Shown here in pieces: positions 58,221 to 64,000 of a stretch of 64,000 nucleotides of DNA (positions are counted from its first letter, which is position 1; every line of letters begins with the position of its first letter). The notes beneath the pieces are model-generated. The model was not told the origin of the DNA, searched no databases, and saw only the letters and a program-made list of their open reading frames with translations. This stretch comes from Acidobacteriota bacterium (GTDB taxonomy: Bacteria > Acidobacteriota > JAAYUB01): contig JAFGRT010000076.1 in NCBI GenBank assembly GCA_016935015.1, positions 1 through 64,000 of the forward strand, read 5' to 3'. A program made the position numbers and the translations under genes.

Positions 58221-58553
58221 TCAGAAACTGTTGATGGCTTCGTCCACGCTGTTGTAATACTCGAAGACGGTGACCAACTTGGTAATCGTCAGCAGATCCA
58301 CAATTTTCTGGGTCAGGTTGGCCAGTTTCAAGCTGCCGCCGGCGCGTTTGACGGTGGTATAGCAGCGGATCAACTCACCGAGGCCGGAACTGTCGATATA
58401 TGGGACTTCCGCCAAATCCACGACGACCTTGTGACGTCCCTGTTCCACCAGTTCATCGATTTTTTTCTTGATGGCAATATCTTCACCCATCAGTATTTTC
58501 CCGCGAATGGAAAGTACAACCACTTCTTTGACGGTCTTTTCTGTGATCTGCAT
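58221..58553 (-). CDS. STAS-domain anti-sigma factor antagonist
   Basis: 110 aa; KVVVDLAEVPYIDSSGLGELIRCYTTVKRAGGSLKL. Confidence 0.95.
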   Translation of the reverse strand: MQITEKTVKEVVVLSIRGKILMGEDIAIKKKIDELVEQGRHKVVVDLAEVPYIDSSGLGELIRCYTTVKRAGGSLKLANLTQKIVDLLTITKLVTVFEYYNSVDEAINSF

Positions 58554-58592
58554 GAGAACCTCCCGCATTTAAATTATTTAGAATTGACTTCA

Positions 58593-58621
58593 AAAGTAGC
58601 ACAGCTCATACAAGCTGTCAA
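58593..58621 (-). promoter_or_regulatory. Candidate sigma70 promoter of the STAS gene
   Basis: Minus strand TTGACA (58616-58621), 17 nt, TACTTT (58593-58598). Confidence 0.5.
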
Positions 58622-58792
58622 ACCTTAAATGACGCTATGTAAGGCCATTGGTGAAGATGACAGCGTCCCGTCCAATATTTTCATTGGATGTCGGTTCCTC
58701 TCCACCAGTTGCCGGAAAGGGAGAATTTCATTGAAAAAACGAGCAGGCGGATGGTATATTGCCACGGCGCAATCTTTCCGGAGGAGTAGCCC

Positions 58793-60346
58793 ATGTCGTC
58801 ACTGCGTGAAAAGACGCGGGAATTCGAGGAATTGGCCGAAGCCGCCAAGCTGGGCGGCGGTCAGGAAAAAATCGATAAACAACATGAAAAAGGGAAGTTT
58901 ACTGCACGGGAAAGACTGGAAATCATGCTGGACCCCGGTTCCTTCCATGAGCTGGACATGTTCGTCCAGCACACCTGCCGGGATTTTGGCATGGAAAAAC
59001 AGGTTTACCCCGGTGACGGCGTGGTGACCGGCTACGGGACAATCAACGGCCGGCTGGTCTATGTGTACGCCCAGGATTTTACCGTGCTGGGCGGCTCCTT
59101 GGGCAAGAAGTGTTCGGAAAAGATTTGCAAGGTTATGGATCTGGCCCTCCGCAACGGCGCACCGTGCATTGGTCTCAACGACAGCGGCGGCGCCCGCATC
59201 CAGGAGGGCGTGCTGAGCCTGGCCGGTTACGGAGAGATTTTCTACCGCAATACCGCCGCTTCGGGCGTGGTGCCGCAGATTGCCGTGGTCATGGGTCCCT
59301 GCGCCGGCGGAGCGGTCTACTCCCCGGGCATCCAGGATTTCGTGTTCATGGTCAAGGGTACCAGCCACATGTTTATCACAGGTCCCGATGTCATCAAGGC
59401 GGTGACCAAAGAGGAAGTCACCTTCGATGAACTGGGTTCCGCCCTGACCCACAATTCCAAGAGCGGCGTGGCCCATTTCATGACGGACGACGAGGAGGAA
59501 GCGCTTCAGAAAGTCAAAACCCTGCTGAGCTATCTGCCGGCCAATAACATGGAGAACCCGCCGACGGTGGAGACGAGCGATGATCCGCAGCGTCTGTGCG
59601 ATGAGCTGTATGACCTCGTACCGCTGGACGCCATCAAGGCGTATGACATGAAGGACGTCATCCGGGTGATCGTCGACGACCGGGAATACTTCGAGGTTCA
59701 GGAACATTTCGCGCCGCAACTGACGGTGGGCTATGCCCGTCTTAACGGCCGCACGGTGGGCATCGTCGGCAACAACCCGAAGTTTTTCGCCGGCTGCGTG
59801 GACATCGACGCCTCCGTCAAGGGCGCCCGCTTCATCCGCTTCTGCGACGCCTTCAACATCCCTCTGGTCGTCCTCGTGGACGTGCCCGGTTTCCTGCCGG
59901 GAAAAAGCCAGGAGGTGGGCGGGATCATCCGTCACGGCGCCAAATTGATGTATGCCTTCTCAGAGGCCACCGTGCCGCGGGTGACGGTGGTGACGCGCAA
60001 AGCGTATGGTGGGGCCTACATCGTGATGAATTCCAAGCACATCGGTGCCGATCTGAATTATGCCTGGCCCTCGGCGGAGATCGCTGTCATGGGTCCGGAA
60101 GGGGCCATTAATATCATTTTCCGGAGGGAACTGGCCAGCGCCGACGATTCCAACCGCCGTCGCACGGAGCTGCTTGACGACTACCGCAAGAAATTCGCCA
60201 ATCCCAAGCTGCCGTCGGAATACGGCTTCATCGACGAGATCATTTCCCCCCACCTGACGAGAGTCCGGCTCATCGCCGCGCTGGAATCCCTCCAGGGCAA
60301 GCGTTCCCTGAAGCCGTATCGCCGGCACGGCAACATCCCGCTCTAA
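58793..60346 (+). CDS. Acyl-CoA carboxylase carboxyltransferase subunit (propionyl-CoA carboxylase beta / methylmalonyl-CoA decarboxylase alpha type)
   Basis: 517 aa; [61 protein letters not shown]. Confidence 0.95.
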   Translation: MSSLREKTREFEELAEAAKLGGGQEKIDKQHEKGKFTARERLEIMLDPGSFHELDMFVQHTCRDFGMEKQVYPGDGVVTGYGTINGRLVYVYAQDFTVLGGSLGKKCSEKICKVMDLALRNGAPCIGLNDSGGARIQEGVLSLAGYGEIFYRNTAASGVVPQIAVVMGPCAGGAVYSPGIQDFVFMVKGTSHMFITGPDVIKAVTKEEVTFDELGSALTHNSKSGVAHFMTDDEEEALQKVKTLLSYLPANNMENPPTVETSDDPQRLCDELYDLVPLDAIKAYDMKDVIRVIVDDREYFEVQEHFAPQLTVGYARLNGRTVGIVGNNPKFFAGCVDIDASVKGARFIRFCDAFNIPLVVLVDVPGFLPGKSQEVGGIIRHGAKLMYAFSEATVPRVTVVTRKAYGGAYIVMNSKHIGADLNYAWPSAEIAVMGPEGAINIIFRRELASADDSNRRRTELLDDYRKKFANPKLPSEYGFIDEIISPHLTRVRLIAALESLQGKRSLKPYRRHGNIPL

Positions 60347-60363
60347 ATGAGGTGAAACAAGGC

Positions 60364-61866
<1,503 letters not shown>

Positions 61867-61877
61867 CGGAGAGCCCC

Positions 61878-62396
61878 ATGAAATACCGAGTCTGTGTGAG
61901 CAACAAGAATTTCCAGATCCTGCTGGACGATATCTACCCCAATCCCGACCAGGAAATGATGGTGGAATGCGGCTATCACCGCTATGAAACGCGGATCCTG
62001 TCGTGGAGCAAGGAGCAGGGCATCTCCACCATTCTCATCGACGGGGTACCGTATGATGTGGAGATGATCCGCGACGAGCGCGGCGTGCTGGTGGCCGTCA
62101 AGATCGAAAACGAGATCTTTCCCGTGATGGAGATCCAGGCCGGCAAGCTCCTTACCAGCCGGCCGGCCGTGCCGCTGGTCAAGGAGGGGATGGTGCGGGC
62201 CTTCATGCCCGGCCTTATCGCCCGGGTTCTCAAAAACGAAGGCGATAGGGTGGAAGAGGGGGAAACGGTCCTCTACCTGGAGGCCATGAAAATGGAGAAC
62301 GCCATCACGGCTCCCCGGGAAGGCCGGCTGACCCGGATCGAACCGGCCGAGGGCACTACGGTGCTGACGGGAGATATTCTGTTCGTTGTGGATTAA
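61878..62396 (+). CDS. Biotin carboxyl carrier protein
   Basis: 172 aa; YLEAMKMENAITAP biotinylation motif. Confidence 0.95.
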   Translation: MKYRVCVSNKNFQILLDDIYPNPDQEMMVECGYHRYETRILSWSKEQGISTILIDGVPYDVEMIRDERGVLVAVKIENEIFPVMEIQAGKLLTSRPAVPLVKEGMVRAFMPGLIARVLKNEGDRVEEGETVLYLEAMKMENAITAPREGRLTRIEPAEGTTVLTGDILFVVD

Positions 62397-62410
62397 GGAG
62401 TAGCTTTGAT

Positions 62411-62956
62411 ATGCGAACCCACTGGTTGCGATCCATCCTGCTGGGGCTGATCGTCGCCCTCGGCGGCGCCTGTACTTCCGATTCAGGCGACAAAAAACCC
62501 GACAACGAATTTCTGAAATCCCTGGACCAGGATGCCGAGAAACTGGCCGCCGAAGCCAGGCGGAAGCGGGCCGCCGCGGAGGCCGAGCAGGAACGGCGTG
62601 AGCGGCTGCGTCAGGAGCAACTGGCCGAGCAGCGGGAAGCGGTAGCCGAAGCCTATCAGCGCCGGCTGGCCCAACCGGAGCAGGTCACGCCCCGGCCGCA
62701 GAAGGACGAAAGCGCGCCGGAAGTGGAATACGTCATGTCGGACGAGGACCAGAAGATGTTCAAGCGGATCCTGCTCGGCAAAATCCAGCAGGCCTCGGAC
62801 GGAGCGTCCATCAGCATGAGTTTCGATGAAGGGGTGGTTACCCTGTTCGGTGAGGTAAAGTCCCGGGAAATCCGGCGTCAGGTCATCGCTGACCTGAAAA
62901 GCACGCCCGGTGTCGTCAAGGTGAACGCCGATCAGCTGGTGGTCAAGGGGCAGTAG
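62411..62956 (+). CDS. BON-domain lipoprotein
   Basis: 181 aa; lipobox LGGAC; charged helix; C-terminal BON-like SISMSFDEGVVTLFGEVKSREIRRQVIADLKSTPGVVKV. Confidence 0.85.
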   Translation: MRTHWLRSILLGLIVALGGACTSDSGDKKPDNEFLKSLDQDAEKLAAEARRKRAAAEAEQERRERLRQEQLAEQREAVAEAYQRRLAQPEQVTPRPQKDESAPEVEYVMSDEDQKMFKRILLGKIQQASDGASISMSFDEGVVTLFGEVKSREIRRQVIADLKSTPGVVKVNADQLVVKGQ

Positions 62957-63034
62957 TCCGGCGCCGGCGGATCACAGCACCGGATGGTCTATGGGGGAGA
63001 AAAGCGCGGAGAGAAGATCTTCGCGGAGGGGAGC

Positions 63035-63724
63035 ATGGCGGAAGAATGGGACGCGGCCGCCCTGGCCGACGAAATCGCCCGACAGATCCAGGAGTTGCCC
63101 CTCGCCAACGTCCCCCATATGCGGGCCATCCGCCGCCGTCACTCGCAGCGCCTGAAAGGGGCGCCGCCGGAGTTATTCATCCCGCTGGCCCGGGAGCTGA
63201 AGCGGCGGGGAGAGGCCTGGATCGGCTTCGAGCTGATCAACCGCGACGAGCGGGCCATGGCCCGCGTCGGCGCGGCCGAGCTGGCGGAATTCGGGCAGGG
63301 CATGGCCGGCTGGGGGGATGTGGACGCCTTCGCCGGTCTGCTGGCCGGCGCCGCCTGGCTGCGCCGCCAGATCCCCGACGCGCTGATTCATGAGTGGGCG
63401 CGGTCGCCCGACCGCTGGTGGCGCCGGGCCGCCCTGGCCGCCACCGTGGTTTTGAACACACCGAATCAAGGCGGTCACGGTGACCCGGAACGAACCCTGG
63501 CCGTCTGCCGCCTGCTGGCCGACGACTCCGACGACATGGTGGTCAAGGCCCTTTCCTGGGCGCTGCGCAAGCTGGCGGTCTTCAACGCGCCGGTGGTACG
63601 GGCGTTCCTGGCCGATCACGACGCCGTGCTGGCCGCCCGGGTGAAACGGGAAGTCCGTCACAAGCTGGCCACAGGCCGGAAGAATCCGCGGCGAAAGTCC
63701 GGTGACATTCACGACCTCGCCTGA
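63035..63724 (+). CDS. DNA alkylation repair (AlkD-like HEAT) protein
   Basis: 229 aa; WWRRAALAATVVLNTP; DDSDDMVVKALSWALRKLA. Confidence 0.85.
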   Translation: MAEEWDAAALADEIARQIQELPLANVPHMRAIRRRHSQRLKGAPPELFIPLARELKRRGEAWIGFELINRDERAMARVGAAELAEFGQGMAGWGDVDAFAGLLAGAAWLRRQIPDALIHEWARSPDRWWRRAALAATVVLNTPNQGGHGDPERTLAVCRLLADDSDDMVVKALSWALRKLAVFNAPVVRAFLADHDAVLAARVKREVRHKLATGRKNPRRKSGDIHDLA

Positions 63725-64000
63725 CCGGTACATAAAGCCCGGCCTTTTCTTGGTATGCTCCAGTAAAAAATGTATTTACTCCCGCGTCCGTCCGGAAATC
63801 CTCCCCACGAAACCTGCATCTGCGCCATTGACCTCTCAGGGCGGCGCGTGCTATGCTGCCTCTAATTCAGTTGATTTTTTTCCTGTGCGAATCATTAGCT
63901 GGTCTCCTGGCCGGAACCGATCGAAATCATCCCGACCCGGAACTGTGTGAACAGTGCGTGTGTGGCCGAATTGTTTATCAACCGTCACCGGATTCGCAAA

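Noticed and set aside
63702-63950. 82-aa plus-strand ORF at the window end
   Set aside because: Overlaps the end of the AlkD-like gene, no RBS or domain; likely non-coding.

Overview
This is a 64 kb, GC-rich bacterial chromosomal window that is densely coding on both strands. I found no rRNA, recognisable tRNA, CRISPR array, transposase or phage module by eye. Most of it is core or house-keeping sequence: glyQS, alr, lspA/lolA, pyrD/pyrF, ppdK, a moaD-moaE-mog block, an acyl-CoA carboxylase cluster, mtnP-pfkB, ino1, a TonB-dependent receptor, an ExbB/ExbD/ExbD-TPR operon, a bactofilin, a LytS/LytTR pair, a sigma-54 activator, and an Rqc2/NFACT-type protein. The gene repertoire would fit an Acidobacteriota-like lineage, but that is inference only. 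The points I consider most worth following up are: (1) a blaI-blaR1-type pair whose M56 peptidase lacks a penicillin-sensor domain and instead carries a long charged helix/coiled coil with a near-perfect 54-bp in-frame tandem repeat, with two matching TACGAA-N4-TTCGTA operators bracketing a consensus promoter; (2) a decayed glycosyltransferase-2 remnant, with a frameshift and a deleted core, coupled to hutI; (3) two orphan, signal-less, proline-rich proteins, one with LysM; (4) a LytS-type promoter that looks leaderless, with a 14-bp palindrome near -64; (5) a dockerin-like, beta-propeller-like protein and an HExxH-containing secreted protein. I did not find convincing evidence of a wholly new multi-gene system. 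All domain names come from reading motifs in the translations; no database search was run.
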